DNA from: Mycetocola miduiensis
Lineage (GTDB): Bacteria; Actinomycetota; Actinomycetes; Actinomycetales; Microbacteriaceae
NCBI RefSeq assembly: GCF_900115155.1
Contig: NZ_FOVM01000004.1
Coordinates: 124,001-188,000 of the forward strand
Length of the DNA stretch: 64,000 bases
Reading direction: 5' to 3'
Shown: in pieces, positions 15,376-25,624 of the stretch
How positions within the stretch are numbered: the first letter of the stretch is position 1
How the letters are laid out: each line of letters starts with the position of its first letter
The notes under the pieces: model-generated
Databases searched by the model: none
Seen by the model: the letters and a program-made list of their open reading frames with translations, nothing else
What the model was told of the DNA's origin: nothing
Translations under genes and position numbers: made by a program

Positions 15376-17856
15376 ATGAAGGCACGGCCGCTCATTGTGC
15401 CGCTGGCCGACGTTGGCCGCGGTGACGTCGCCCGGGCCGGGGGAAAGGGCGCGAACCTCGGCGAGCTCGTGCGGGCGGGCTTCCCCGTTCCACCCGGCTT
15501 CGTCATCACCACGGATGCCTATGCCCTGGTCGCTGGTGCCCTCGACATCGCCGGGTGGTATTCGGCCGGGGACGCCGCCTCGATCCGCGCTGCACTGGCA
15601 TCCGTTCCCATACCCTCCGACCTGCGGTCGCAGATCGTGAGCGCGTACGAGCATCTCGGCCGGGGTCAGGTCGCCGTCCGGTCGAGTGCCACCGCCGAGG
15701 ACCTCCCCGGGGCTGCCTTCGCCGGCCAGCAGGACACCTACCTCGGCGTCGACGGAGACGAAGCGGTGGTCGACGCCGTTCGTCGCTGCTGGGCATCGCT
15801 GTGGACAGACCGAGCCATCGCCTACCGGCGGCGGCTCGGCATAGGACCAGCCGAGGTGCGGATCGCGGTGGTCGTCCAGTCGCTTATCGATGCGGATGCC
15901 GCTGGGGTCATGTTCACCGCAGACCCGGTCACCGGCGATCGCAGCAGAACGGTCGTCGACGCAAGCGCCGGCCTGGGCGAGTCCGTCGTCTCCGGTCTCG
16001 TGACCCCCGATCACTTCATCGTCAGCGAGCACGGCGAGATCCTGAGCTGGACGGCCGGTCTCCGGGAGGTCGTGATCCGCCCCTCCGACGGCGGGGTCCG
16101 GCGTGAGACTGGAATGGCGACGGCGAAGCCGATCCTCGATCCCGCCCAGGTGACCGCACTGGCGCAGCTGGGAGCGGAGGTGCAGGCGCATTTCGGCCGG
16201 CCACAGGACATCGAATGGGTCCTCGCCGGCGGCATCCTGTCCATCGTCCAGGCCCGGCCGATGACAGCGCTGCCCCCGCCCCCGATCCGGCTGAATCCGA
16301 TCCAGAAGCGAGCCGCGACCGTGCTCCTCGACTACCTCTCTGTTCGCCCGTACCCGCTCGACATCACAACCTGGTGGAGGTTTGGCCCGGCTGGCCTCAT
16401 GCTGACCATCGCGAAGGGACTGGGCATCCGGATCGACGAAGCCGGCCTCCTTCCTGAAGTCGACGGCGTGGTCACCCGGTTCGTGCCTCCGTCGCCCCGG
16501 CCCACGCCCAGAACCCTCACCGCGCCGATCCGAATCGTCTGGCGCGCACGCAGATTCGACCCGGCCAGGTGGAGAGCCGATCCCCGGTACGCCCAGTTCG
16601 ACACCGCGGTACGGATGCTGCGTGCGGCGCAGCCCGAGCGCATGCGATGGGGTTCGCTTCTGCGCGTGCCCCGCTCCGTGGCCGCCGCAATTACGCCCAT
16701 AACCGGCCTGCGTGCCGACTATCTTCCCGGTTCAGCACTCGCCATCGGGCGGCTGCTCCTGCTGCTCAGCGTGCTCGGCAAACGACGGCTCCTCGGGGAT
16801 CTCCTCATCGGCGCGCGCACCCGCACGACCGACGGCAACGACGCCCTCGTCCGCCTGGCCGCCCAGGTGAAGGAGGGGCCCGCCCTCCAGGCGGTCTTCG
16901 CTGCGAACGACGCCGCCGACATCGAGGGCAAGCTCGCAACCGTCGAGGGTGCCGACCGTTTCCGGGCCGATTTTGCCGGGTTCCTCGACGAGTTCGGGCA
17001 CCGGGAGACGGTGAGCCCCGTGCTTGCGTCGTCGCCGACCTGGTCCGAGCGCCCCGACGTGCCCCTCGGCCTCATCGCCCTTCTCGCCTCGACCGACGAC
17101 CCGGATCGGGAATCTCCCGGAGGCGACGCGGAACGCGAGCTGCTGCGGCATCCGCTGCTGGCAGGAGCGATACGAAGGCGCGGTGTTCAGCGGATGCTCG
17201 CGCGGGCGAGGGAAGGCATCCGCTTCCGCGAAGACTCCCACTTCGAATTCATGCGCCTGCTCCCACCGCTTCGAACCGCTTTGCTCGAAATGGGCAGGCG
17301 GCTTGCCGAGGCCGGACTGCTCGGAACACCGGAGGACGTCTTCCACCTGAGACTCGAAGAACTCGAGACGATCGCGGACCCGCGACGGATACCGGCGGGG
17401 CAAGCGGCACGATTGCGTTCAGCGGTCCGTGTCCGCGCAGCCCGGAGGGAGGAACTCGCCTCGGTGAAGCTCCTCGACTACTCACAGATCTACCCGTCGC
17501 CCACCGGTGACGTGCTCGTCTCGGGCAACGCGGCGAGCCAGGGCGTCGCCACCGGGCGGGTGCGCGTCATCGTCGACGCCTCCGAATTCGGCACCCTGCA
17601 CTCGGGTGAGATCCTCGTCTGCCCGTACACGAATCCGTCCTGGACGCCCTTGTTCTCCCGCGCAGCCGCTGTCGTCGTCGACAGCGGAGGCGTCGGTTCG
17701 CACGCCGCGATCGTCGCGAGGGAGTACGGGCTGCCGGCGGTGATGGGAACAGGAGCGGCCACCAGCGTTCTGGCGACCGGGCAGCTGGTCACGGTCGACG
17801 GGAACACCGGCCGGGTGACCGCGGCCGGGGACAGTGAGGGCGGGCGCCGCGGTTAG
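15376..17856 (+). CDS. PEP synthase-like / rifampin phosphotransferase-like enzyme
   Basis: An 826-residue phosphotransferase with the PEP synthase/Rph layout. The N-terminal ATP-grasp domain (about 1-310) has GGKGANLGELVRAGFPVPPGF, VRSSATAEDLPGAAFAGQQDTY and QARPMT. A ~400-residue middle domain ends in LGTPEDVFHLRLEEL. The C-terminal swivelling domain has DSGGVGSHAAIVAREYG with the phospho-carrier His. It lacks the C-terminal PEP-binding TIM barrel of true PpsA, which matches rifampin phosphotransferases in size and order. GAGGAAGG precedes the ATG. It may phosphorylate rifamycins or an unknown small molecule. Divergent from mntH. Confidence 0.85.
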   Translation: MKARPLIVPLADVGRGDVARAGGKGANLGELVRAGFPVPPGFVITTDAYALVAGALDIAGWYSAGDAASIRAALASVPIPSDLRSQIVSAYEHLGRGQVAVRSSATAEDLPGAAFAGQQDTYLGVDGDEAVVDAVRRCWASLWTDRAIAYRRRLGIGPAEVRIAVVVQSLIDADAAGVMFTADPVTGDRSRTVVDASAGLGESVVSGLVTPDHFIVSEHGEILSWTAGLREVVIRPSDGGVRRETGMATAKPILDPAQVTALAQLGAEVQAHFGRPQDIEWVLAGGILSIVQARPMTALPPPPIRLNPIQKRAATVLLDYLSVRPYPLDITTWWRFGPAGLMLTIAKGLGIRIDEAGLLPEVDGVVTRFVPPSPRPTPRTLTAPIRIVWRARRFDPARWRADPRYAQFDTAVRMLRAAQPERMRWGSLLRVPRSVAAAITPITGLRADYLPGSALAIGRLLLLLSVLGKRRLLGDLLIGARTRTTDGNDALVRLAAQVKEGPALQAVFAANDAADIEGKLATVEGADRFRADFAGFLDEFGHRETVSPVLASSPTWSERPDVPLGLIALLASTDDPDRESPGGDAERELLRHPLLAGAIRRRGVQRMLARAREGIRFREDSHFEFMRLLPPLRTALLEMGRRLAEAGLLGTPEDVFHLRLEELETIADPRRIPAGQAARLRSAVRVRAARREELASVKLLDYSQIYPSPTGDVLVSGNAASQGVATGRVRVIVDASEFGTLHSGEILVCPYTNPSWTPLFSRAAAVVVDSGGVGSHAAIVAREYGLPAVMGTGAATSVLATGQLVTVDGNTGRVTAAGDSEGGRRG

Positions 17857-17859
17857 GGT
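17854..17859 (+). promoter_or_regulatory. Leaderless-type -10 box for the SpoU gene
   Basis: TAGGGT, 6 bases before the GTG at 17866. It overlaps the stop codon of the preceding gene. Confidence 0.6.
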
Positions 17860-17865
17860 TGGAGG

Positions 17866-18525
17866 GTGCCAGATCTCCCTCCCAATCTCAGCCACGAGCT
17901 GTCCACGAACGGCGTCGGCCCGTGGCAAGGCGACTGGCCGGACGAGGAATACTTCGACCGGGACCTGCTCGCCCACGGCGACACCCGCAACGTCATCGAC
18001 CGGTACCGCTACTGGAAGCTCGACGCGATCGTCGCCGATCTCGATGAGCACAGGCATCCGTTCCATGTCGCTATCGAGAACTGGCAGCACGACATGAACA
18101 TCGGTTCCATCGTGCGCACCGCAAACGCGTTCGGCGCCGACACGGTGCACATCGTCGGTCGCCGCCGCTGGAACAAACGCGGCGCGATGGTCACCGACCG
18201 CTACCAGCACGTCGTGCACCATCCGGATGTGGCGGGGCTGGTCGAATGGGCGCGCGCTGAGAACCTCCCGATCCTCGGAATCGACAACGTTCCCGGCTCT
18301 GTGCTGATCGAGACCTTCACCCTTCCTGAGCGCTGCCTCATGCTCTTCGGGCAGGAAGGGCCAGGACTCTCACCTGAAGCGATCGCCGCATCGGACGCGG
18401 TGCTCGAGATCAGCCAGTTCGGTTCAACAAGGTCGATCAACGCGTCAGCAGCGGCGGCCGTCGCGATGCACGCCTGGGTGATGCAGCACGTGAGCTTTCC
18501 CCGCTCGACAGCTGATCGAGAGTGA
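17866..18525 (+). CDS. TrmH/SpoU-family RNA 2'-O-methyltransferase
   Basis: A 219-residue SPOUT methyltransferase that would methylate a ribose in tRNA or rRNA using SAM. The three knot motifs are visible: NIGSIVRTANAFGADTVHIVG (motif 1, catalytic Arg), LMLFGQEGPGLSPEAI (motif 2) and QFGSTRSINASAAAAVAMHAW (motif 3, SAM loop). The N-terminal ~60 residues are charged and poorly conserved. The target nucleotide cannot be told from sequence. The GTG is supported by TAGGGT 6 bases upstream. Confidence 0.92.
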   Translation: MPDLPPNLSHELSTNGVGPWQGDWPDEEYFDRDLLAHGDTRNVIDRYRYWKLDAIVADLDEHRHPFHVAIENWQHDMNIGSIVRTANAFGADTVHIVGRRRWNKRGAMVTDRYQHVVHHPDVAGLVEWARAENLPILGIDNVPGSVLIETFTLPERCLMLFGQEGPGLSPEAIAASDAVLEISQFGSTRSINASAAAAVAMHAWVMQHVSFPRSTADRE

Positions 18526-18541
18526 ACGGCCCCTGAGGGGG

Positions 18542-18547
18542 TAGCGT
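18542..18547 (+). promoter_or_regulatory. Leaderless-type -10 box for the NTF2-like gene
   Basis: TAGCGT, 6 bases before the ATG at 18554. Confidence 0.6.
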
Positions 18548-18553
18548 GAGCCC

Positions 18554-18922
18554 ATGACTGAGATCACCGATGATCTACCCGCAATCCTCCTCCGCGAGGA
18601 ACACGCCGGCTGGAAAGCCATTCTCCAGGGCCGCGGCGGTGAGCACTACGCGAGGGCGATGACCCGCGACCCCCTGATGATCGTCCCCGGCGGGGCGATC
18701 GGCCGCGACGACATCGTGTCGTCCTTCGCCGGCACGGTCCCGTGGGATGCGTATGAAATCCACGAGCCCGCGATCGTCCGGCTGGGTGAGCGGGCCGGAA
18801 TCGTCGCCTATCGGGCGGTCGCCACCCGCGGAAATGAGACGGTCGAACTCCGCATGTCGACGACGTACCTGTACGGCGGCGGCAGCTGGCACGTCGCTCT
18901 ACACCAGCAGAGTCCCGCGTAG
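18554..18922 (+). CDS. NTF2-like (SnoaL/DUF4440-type) small protein
   Basis: A 122-residue protein with the alpha-helix then curved-sheet pattern of NTF2-like folds: an N-terminal helix (ILLREEHAGWKAILQGRGGEHYA), GRDDIVSSFAG, then alternating strands ending in STTYLYGGGSWHVALHQQSPA. Such proteins are small-ligand binders or enzymes of varied function, so no specific role can be assigned. It has its own leaderless-type promoter. Confidence 0.85.
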   Translation: MTEITDDLPAILLREEHAGWKAILQGRGGEHYARAMTRDPLMIVPGGAIGRDDIVSSFAGTVPWDAYEIHEPAIVRLGERAGIVAYRAVATRGNETVELRMSTTYLYGGGSWHVALHQQSPA

Positions 18923-19003
18923 CAACGCTGGCGCCTCCGGCATTTCGTTGTCTACGCTGAATAATGCAAAGCCACCCGACCGGCTTAGCCCGAGGGGTCC
19001 GCC

Positions 19004-19828
19004 ATGATCAGGTTTGACGCGGTATCGAAGAGGTTTCCCGACGGCACACTCGCCGTCGAGAACTTCAGCCTGACAATTCCGTCACGCACCACGACGGTCC
19101 TGGTCGGGTCGAGCGGGTCAGGCAAGACCACTCTGCTGCGCATGATCAACCGCATGGTCGATCCGACATCCGGCAGCATCCGGATCGATGACGACGACAT
19201 TTCCACCCTCGAGCCGGTCAAGCTGCGCCGCAGCATCGGTTATGTCATGCAGAACTCGGGCCTTCTGCCGCACCGCACCGTCGCAGACAACATCGCCACG
19301 GTACCGCTGCTCTCCGGCGTCAAACGCGCACAGGCGCGTGCCGAAGCGCTGACCCTCATGGATACGGTCGGGCTCGACCGTTCACTCGCCGATCGGTACC
19401 CGTCCCAGCTCTCGGGCGGGCAGCAGCAACGGGTCGGCGTCGCCAGGGGCCTTGCCATCGACCCCAACATCCTCCTGATGGACGAACCGTTCGGAGCGGT
19501 CGACCCGCTCGTTCGAAGCGAACTGCAGCAGGAGTTGCTCCGCATCCAGAAGGACCTCGCGAAAACGATTGTCTTCGTCACCCACGACATCGACGAGGCG
19601 TTCCTGCTCGGCGACCAGGTCGTGCTCCTGCGAACCGGCGGCCAGATCGCACAGGTCGGCACTCCGGCCGAGATCCTCGCCAACCCCGCCGACGACTTCG
19701 TGGACACCTTCATCGGCGCTGACCGCGGCAGACGCGCACTTCGCATCGAAGAGGTGTCAGGGCGCCAGGTCGTGATCGACGGAACCGGCCGGCTCGCCGG
19801 CATCCTCAAGGATGGCGCTCCGACATGA
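19004..19828 (+). CDS. Osmoprotectant ABC transporter ATP-binding protein (OpuCA/ProV-type)
   Basis: A 274-residue ATPase of a glycine-betaine/choline/carnitine importer. It has Walker A GSSGSGKTT (35-43), the signature LSGGQQQRVGVARGLA, Walker B LLMDEPFGAVD, and the ProV/OpuCA-type FVTHDIDEAFLLGDQVVLL. The ~35-residue C-terminal extension is too short for tandem CBS domains, so the usual ionic-strength sensor is absent. GAGG lies 9 bases upstream of the ATG. Overlaps the next gene by ATGA. Confidence 0.93.
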   Translation: MIRFDAVSKRFPDGTLAVENFSLTIPSRTTTVLVGSSGSGKTTLLRMINRMVDPTSGSIRIDDDDISTLEPVKLRRSIGYVMQNSGLLPHRTVADNIATVPLLSGVKRAQARAEALTLMDTVGLDRSLADRYPSQLSGGQQQRVGVARGLAIDPNILLMDEPFGAVDPLVRSELQQELLRIQKDLAKTIVFVTHDIDEAFLLGDQVVLLRTGGQIAQVGTPAEILANPADDFVDTFIGADRGRRALRIEEVSGRQVVIDGTGRLAGILKDGAPT

Positions 19829-20511
19829 CCTGGGTGCTGGCGAACATCGAGCAAATCTGGGACCTGACCCTCGACCACATCATGCTCAGCGTCCCGCCGA
19901 TTCTTCTCGGATTCCTCCTCGCCGTACCGATCGGGTGGGTCGCACACCGTTATCGCCTGTCACGCGGCGTTTTGCTGACGGTGTGCGGGCTGCTCTACAC
20001 GATCCCGTCACTCGCTCTCATCGTGGCTATGCCGACTGTGCTCGGGACCCAGATCCTCAACCCCGCGAACCTCATCGTCACGCTCACGATTTACGCCGTC
20101 GCGCTCATGGTGCGTACGGCGACGGATGCCTTCGACGCGGTGTCCGGCGACGTCACGCAATCGGCCACCGCCGTCGGCTTCGGCGCCTGGCGCAGGTTCT
20201 GGCAGGTTCAGCTGCCTCTCGCCGGGCCCGTTCTCCTCGCCGGTGTGCGCGTCGTCTCAACGAGTACGGTCAGTCTCGTGACGCTCGGTGCCCTCGTGGG
20301 AATGTCAGGGCTCGGCTACTTCTTCACCAACGGGTACCAACGAAACTTCGCGACGGAAATCCTCGTCGGGATCGTGGGTACGATCCTCATCGCCGTGGTC
20401 TTCGATGTACTGCTGGTCCTCGCCGGGCGGATGCTCCTGCCCTGGGCGCGCGTGGACGCCGCAGCTCGTCGCAACGCCAGGACGGCGCGCACGAAAGCCG
20501 TTGCCGCATGA
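19825..20511 (+). CDS. Osmoprotectant ABC permease 1 (OpuCB-type)
   Basis: A 228-residue membrane permease with about five to six helices. The family segments SATAVGFGAWRRFWQVQLPLAGPVLLAGVRVVS (EAA loop) and TLGALVGMSGLGYFFTNGYQ are present. Overlaps the ATPase before it and the second permease after it by 4 bases each. Pairs with the following permease to form the channel. Confidence 0.93.
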   Translation: MTWVLANIEQIWDLTLDHIMLSVPPILLGFLLAVPIGWVAHRYRLSRGVLLTVCGLLYTIPSLALIVAMPTVLGTQILNPANLIVTLTIYAVALMVRTATDAFDAVSGDVTQSATAVGFGAWRRFWQVQLPLAGPVLLAGVRVVSTSTVSLVTLGALVGMSGLGYFFTNGYQRNFATEILVGIVGTILIAVVFDVLLVLAGRMLLPWARVDAAARRNARTARTKAVAA

Positions 20512-21254
20512 ATGCTTTCGCCGAAGCTTTCGCCTGGATCGGCGACCCGTCCCACTGGAGCGGTCCAGACGGCATCCCCACCCGCCTTGCCGAGCACCTG
20601 GCCTACACCGGGCTGACGGTGGTCATCGCCATTCTCATCGCCGTGACGCTCGGCCTGTACATTGGCCACACCGGGCGATTCCGGGGCGCCTCGATCGGCG
20701 CGACAAGCGCGCTGCGGGCGCTCCCCACCCTCGGCTTGCTGACCTACCTCGCCATCGCCTTTGGATTCGGCATCCGGCTTGCCCTCATCCCCACCATTAT
20801 CGTGCTCGTCGTCCTCGCGATTCCGCCGCTGCTCGCGGGCGCGTACTCGGGGATCGAGTCGGTGGATCCCCGCACGGTGGATGCCGCACGGTCGATGGGG
20901 ATGACCGAGTGGCAAATCCTGTGGAAAGTCGAGATTCCGCTCGCGCTTCCGCTCATCATCGGGGGAGTGAGATCCGCGGTGCTGCAGGTTGTCGCGACGG
21001 CCACCGTTGCCGCGTACATCTCGCTTGGCGGGCTTGGGCGGTACATAATTGATGCCCTCCCTGTCCGCGATTACACGAAAGTGCTCGTCGGAGCGCTGCT
21101 TGTCACCCTCCTCGCCCTTGTGCTCGAGGGAATCCTCATCTCAATCCAACGACTGACCGTCCCGGCCGGAGTCCGGGCAATCCGAACGAGCCCGCCGCTC
21201 CGAAGGGTTCGCGCGACTGGCCAGAACGCTTCGGCAGCATCCCGAGCCACCTGA
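20508..21254 (+). CDS. Osmoprotectant ABC permease 2 (OpuCD-type)
   Basis: A 248-residue permease of the same family, with AARSMGMTEWQILWKVEIPLALPLIIGGVRSAVLQ (EAA loop) and YISLGGLGRYIIDAL. I chose the ATG at 20508, overlapping the preceding stop. The ~35-residue C-terminal tail is basic and cytoplasmic. Confidence 0.93.
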   Translation: MNAFAEAFAWIGDPSHWSGPDGIPTRLAEHLAYTGLTVVIAILIAVTLGLYIGHTGRFRGASIGATSALRALPTLGLLTYLAIAFGFGIRLALIPTIIVLVVLAIPPLLAGAYSGIESVDPRTVDAARSMGMTEWQILWKVEIPLALPLIIGGVRSAVLQVVATATVAAYISLGGLGRYIIDALPVRDYTKVLVGALLVTLLALVLEGILISIQRLTVPAGVRAIRTSPPLRRVRATGQNASAASRAT

Positions 21255-21290
21255 TCGGCACCGCTTCATCCCACACAGTAAGGAAATTCG

Positions 21291-22229
21291 ATGTTCTTTT
21301 CACGACACGGCCGCCTGGCCGCTGCAGTCCTCGCGGCGGGTACAGCCCTCGCCCTCGCCGGTTGCGGCGCAGGAGGCAACCCTCTCGAGTCCGGGAACGA
21401 GTCGTCGGGCGACGCAGAAACGATCATCGTCGGGTCTGCGGGCTTCGCCGAGTCCGAGATCATTGCCCAGATCTTCGCGCAGGCACTCGAGGCCAATGAC
21501 ATCACCGTCGACTTCGCCGGGCAGATCGGCCAGCGCGACGTCTACATCGAAGCCCTGCAGGACGGCTCGATCGACCTCATCCCCGATTACAGCGGTAACC
21601 TGCTCCAGTTCTTCGACGAGAACTCAGAAGCCAAGTCCAGCGAGGAGGTCTTTGCCGCACTCCCGGATGCCCTCCCCGATGGCTTCGAAGTCCTCGACCA
21701 GTCCGAGGCCGAAGACAAGGACAGCTACAACGTCACGAAGGAATTCAGCGAGCAGAACGGTGTCACGAGCCTCGCGGACCTCGCCGGGGTCGGCGTTCCG
21801 CTCATCGTCGGCGGAAACCCCGAACTCGCAGAGCGCCCCTACGGTCCGCAGGGGTTGACCGACGTCTACGGTGTCGCTGCGGCCGACATCAGCTTCGTTC
21901 CGATCAGCGACTCCGGCGGACCGCTCACCACTGCCGCCCTCCTGGACGGCACGGTGAACATCGCCGACATTTTCTCGACCACGCCGTCGATCACCGAAAA
22001 CGGCTTCGTCACCCTCGATGATCCTCTGAACATGATCCTTCCCCAGAACGTGCTTCCTCTGATCAACTCGGAGAAAGCATCCGACAAGGTGAAGGACGTT
22101 CTGAATGCCGTCTCGGCCGAGCTCACCACTGAAGATCTCATCGAACTCAACGGCAGGAACCAGGGCGACGAGAAGGCATCGCCCGAGGTCCTCGCGTCTG
22201 ACTGGCTCGCCGAAAAGGACCTCTTCTAG
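21291..22229 (+). CDS. Osmoprotectant-binding lipoprotein (OsmF/ProX/OpuCC-type)
   Basis: A 312-residue binding protein. The lipoprotein signal has lipobox LAGC (Cys 25), then an acidic linker and the OpuAC fold: IIVGSAGFAESEIIAQIFAQALEANDI, GQRDVYIEALQDGSIDLIPDYSGNLLQFF and the C-terminal GDEKASPEVLASDWLAEKDLF. Last gene of the four-gene importer operon, followed by a hairpin. The likely ligand is a quaternary amine such as glycine betaine; this is inferred from the family. Confidence 0.93.
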   Translation: MFFSRHGRLAAAVLAAGTALALAGCGAGGNPLESGNESSGDAETIIVGSAGFAESEIIAQIFAQALEANDITVDFAGQIGQRDVYIEALQDGSIDLIPDYSGNLLQFFDENSEAKSSEEVFAALPDALPDGFEVLDQSEAEDKDSYNVTKEFSEQNGVTSLADLAGVGVPLIVGGNPELAERPYGPQGLTDVYGVAAADISFVPISDSGGPLTTAALLDGTVNIADIFSTTPSITENGFVTLDDPLNMILPQNVLPLINSEKASDKVKDVLNAVSAELTTEDLIELNGRNQGDEKASPEVLASDWLAEKDLF

Positions 22230-22245
22230 GCCTGGCAACAGCCCG

Positions 22246-22269
22246 AGCGGGTGCAGGGGGGCACCCGCT
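22246..22269 (+). terminator. Terminator after osmoprotectant operon
   Basis: A perfect 9-bp stem (22246-22254 with 22261-22269), six-base loop, then a short T run. It begins 16 bases after the binding-protein stop. Confidence 0.7.
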
Positions 22270-22339
22270 TTGGGTGTGAGCGACTCACCCTTAGCCTCCA
22301 GACAGATCCTCTTTTTTCTGTCACGATGAAGAAAAGCCT

Positions 22340-23662
22340 TTGCGTTTTCGATCCCTTGTCGCTGCCGTTTCCCTCGCGGTGGTCGTTGGAGCGGTCGGGA
22401 TCGCCGTGCCGGCAACCGCCGCCGTCAGCTACCCGAGCTGGGACGATGTGACGAACGCCAGGGCGAACGAGGCGGCCAAGAAGGCGCAGATCGACACGGT
22501 AAAAGCGTTGATCACGTCACTTCGTGACGCTTCGGCCGCCGCCCAGGCCGCGGCCGCAACCGCCGCCACCGAGTATGACGATGCCTTGTTTGTCGCGCAC
22601 GAAGCCGAGCAGAAGTCCGCCGACCTGAAGACCCAGCTCGAAACCGCACAGGCCTCTGCTGCCGCATCCGCCCAGCAGGCCGGTTCCATGTTCGCCCGAA
22701 TGGGGCGCACGAACACGTTCGACGTGACCGCGAGCCTGCTCGTCGACTCCGGGAATGCCGACGACACACTCTACAAGCTCGGGGCGATCGACAAGCTCAC
22801 CGGATTGTCCTCCCAACTGCTCGACGATGCCCGGCAGGATGCGAACCAGGTCACCTCGCTCAGCGAGCAGGCGGTCGTCGCCGCGACGGTGCTTGAAGAA
22901 GCGCGGGCAGAGTCCGAAGCGAAGCTCAAGGCGGCTGAGGATGCCGCCGCCGTTGCGGCCGCAGCGGTGGCCGAACAGGAGCTGCACGAGGAAACCCTCC
23001 TCGGCCAGCTGTCGTTCCTCGAGGGTGAGACTGCGACCGTGGAGGCGGGTTACGCCGCGGGCGTTGAAGCAGCCAGGAAGGCGGAGGAAGAGCGTAAGGA
23101 ACGCGAACGCGCCGCAGCCGCCAAAGCCCTTGCCGATGCCATTGCAGCGGGCAAGAACAACGGGGGCAGTGGTGGCGGTGGCGGCGACGGGGGTGGCGGC
23201 GGTTCGAACGCCGGTGCCACCGGAACCTACTTCCAGCCGTCCGCTCAGGGCTGGTGGCGACCGCTGCCCGGCAGAGTCAGTTCGTCGTACGGTCCCCGCT
23301 CGATCATCTGCGCCGGCACCGGTTGCTCCGCACCGTTTCACAGCGGAATCGACTTCGCCAACAACTGCGGCACGCCGATGCGTGCGGTGGCCGGGGGCAG
23401 GGTCTCATACGCCAGCTACGCCGGAGGCTTCGGCTACCGCGTGATCGTCGACCACGGCGGAGGGGTGCAGTCCTATTACGGGCACATGCAGGCTGGTTCA
23501 ATACGGGTAGGTGTCGGGAGCCAGATCAGCGCTGGCACGTTTGTCGGAAACGTTGGAGCAACCGGCGTTGCCACAGGCTGCCACGCCGACGTCAAGATCT
23601 ACGTTAACGGCGCCCACACGAATCCGGCACCGTTCCTCCGGGCCCGCGGCGTTTCGGTCTAG
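22340..23662 (+). CDS. Secreted coiled-coil protein with M23 (LytM) peptidase-like domain
   Basis: A 440-residue exported protein. It has a signal peptide (about 1-28, ending ATAAVS), a long Ala/Glu/Lys-rich coiled coil (about 35-255), a Gly-rich hinge, and a C-terminal M23 domain (about 300-435) with FHSGIDFAN (first Zn ligands) and YYGHM. The usual second HxH motif reads CHADVKIY, so the third Zn-ligand His is Asp. This arrangement resembles NlpD/EnvC/RipA-type division hydrolase regulators. The start is a TTG; the in-phase signal peptide supports it. Confidence 0.88.
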   Translation: MRFRSLVAAVSLAVVVGAVGIAVPATAAVSYPSWDDVTNARANEAAKKAQIDTVKALITSLRDASAAAQAAAATAATEYDDALFVAHEAEQKSADLKTQLETAQASAAASAQQAGSMFARMGRTNTFDVTASLLVDSGNADDTLYKLGAIDKLTGLSSQLLDDARQDANQVTSLSEQAVVAATVLEEARAESEAKLKAAEDAAAVAAAAVAEQELHEETLLGQLSFLEGETATVEAGYAAGVEAARKAEEERKERERAAAAKALADAIAAGKNNGGSGGGGGDGGGGGSNAGATGTYFQPSAQGWWRPLPGRVSSSYGPRSIICAGTGCSAPFHSGIDFANNCGTPMRAVAGGRVSYASYAGGFGYRVIVDHGGGVQSYYGHMQAGSIRVGVGSQISAGTFVGNVGATGVATGCHADVKIYVNGAHTNPAPFLRARGVSV

Positions 23663-23699
23663 CAGAATCCCGGCCGCTGCCTGTGCATCCGCGACGCGG

Positions 23700-23705
23700 T
23701 AGGCT
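23700..23705 (+). promoter_or_regulatory. Leaderless-type -10 box for the DUF3151 gene
   Basis: TAGGCT, 6 bases before the GTG at 23712. Confidence 0.6.
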
Positions 23706-23711
23706 GGACGG

Positions 23712-24191
23712 GTGACTGGAGACAACCTGCTTGGAGTGCCGGAGACCCGCCTGCCCGCGGAGCCGGAGGTCGTCGACGCCATCGACCGCTCATCGACGGT
23801 CGACGACCTTGCCGCCGTCGCCGCAGCGCACCCGACGTCATCCCTGGCCTGGGCACGACTCGCCGAAGCCTCGTTCGATTCAGCACACCCCATCACGGCG
23901 TACGCCTTCGCTCGGGTCGGCTACCACCGCGGGCTCGACGCGCTCCGCAAGGCAGGCTGGCGGGGGCAGGGCCCGGTGCCGTGGTCCCATGAACCCAACC
24001 AGGGATTTCTCCGTGCCCTGTACGCGCTGCGGAATGCGGCGGATGCCATCGGCGAGGTCGCCGAGGTGAACCGGCTCACCGAATTCCTGCGTGACGCCGA
24101 CGAGACCGCGGCAGCGCGGATCGACACCGAAGGCTTGCCACTGGAGCCGCCCCCCTCGACCGAAGTGTTCTTCATCCGAGGACAGGACTAG
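23712..24191 (+). CDS. DUF3151 family protein
   Basis: A 159-residue soluble protein of an actinobacterial family of unknown function that commonly neighbours purA. Recognisable pieces are [11 protein letters not shown] at the start, [30 protein letters not shown] in the middle and [17 protein letters not shown]. The helical repeats resemble a TPR-like fold. Nothing catalytic is evident. Confidence 0.88.
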   Translation: MTGDNLLGVPETRLPAEPEVVDAIDRSSTVDDLAAVAAAHPTSSLAWARLAEASFDSAHPITAYAFARVGYHRGLDALRKAGWRGQGPVPWSHEPNQGFLRALYALRNAADAIGEVAEVNRLTEFLRDADETAAARIDTEGLPLEPPPSTEVFFIRGQD

Positions 24192-24252
24192 CTCGAGAAA
24201 GCCGCCGGCGCGCCGGCACCCACTATTTTTCCGCCAAGAAGGAGCATCCGCC

Positions 24253-25539
<1,287 letters not shown>

Positions 25540-25557
25540 CCAGTAACAACACCATTC

Positions 25558-25598
25558 CAGGAGTGGCCCGAAAGAGTCTGTCTTTCGGGCCACTCCTG
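25558..25598. terminator. Bidirectional terminator after purA
   Basis: A perfect 17-bp stem (25558-25574 with 25582-25598) with a 7-base loop, between the convergent purA gene and the AMIN-like gene. There is no long T-tract on either side. Confidence 0.8.
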
Positions 25599-25624
25599 CG
25601 TTCGGGTGATGGCCGCTGGCGTGG

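Noticed and set aside
14016-15512. Longer mntH start about 80 codons upstream
   Set aside because: The added sequence is Pro/Ser/Arg-rich, crosses both operators and enters the divergent gene. The -10 box and palindrome support the ATG at 15275.
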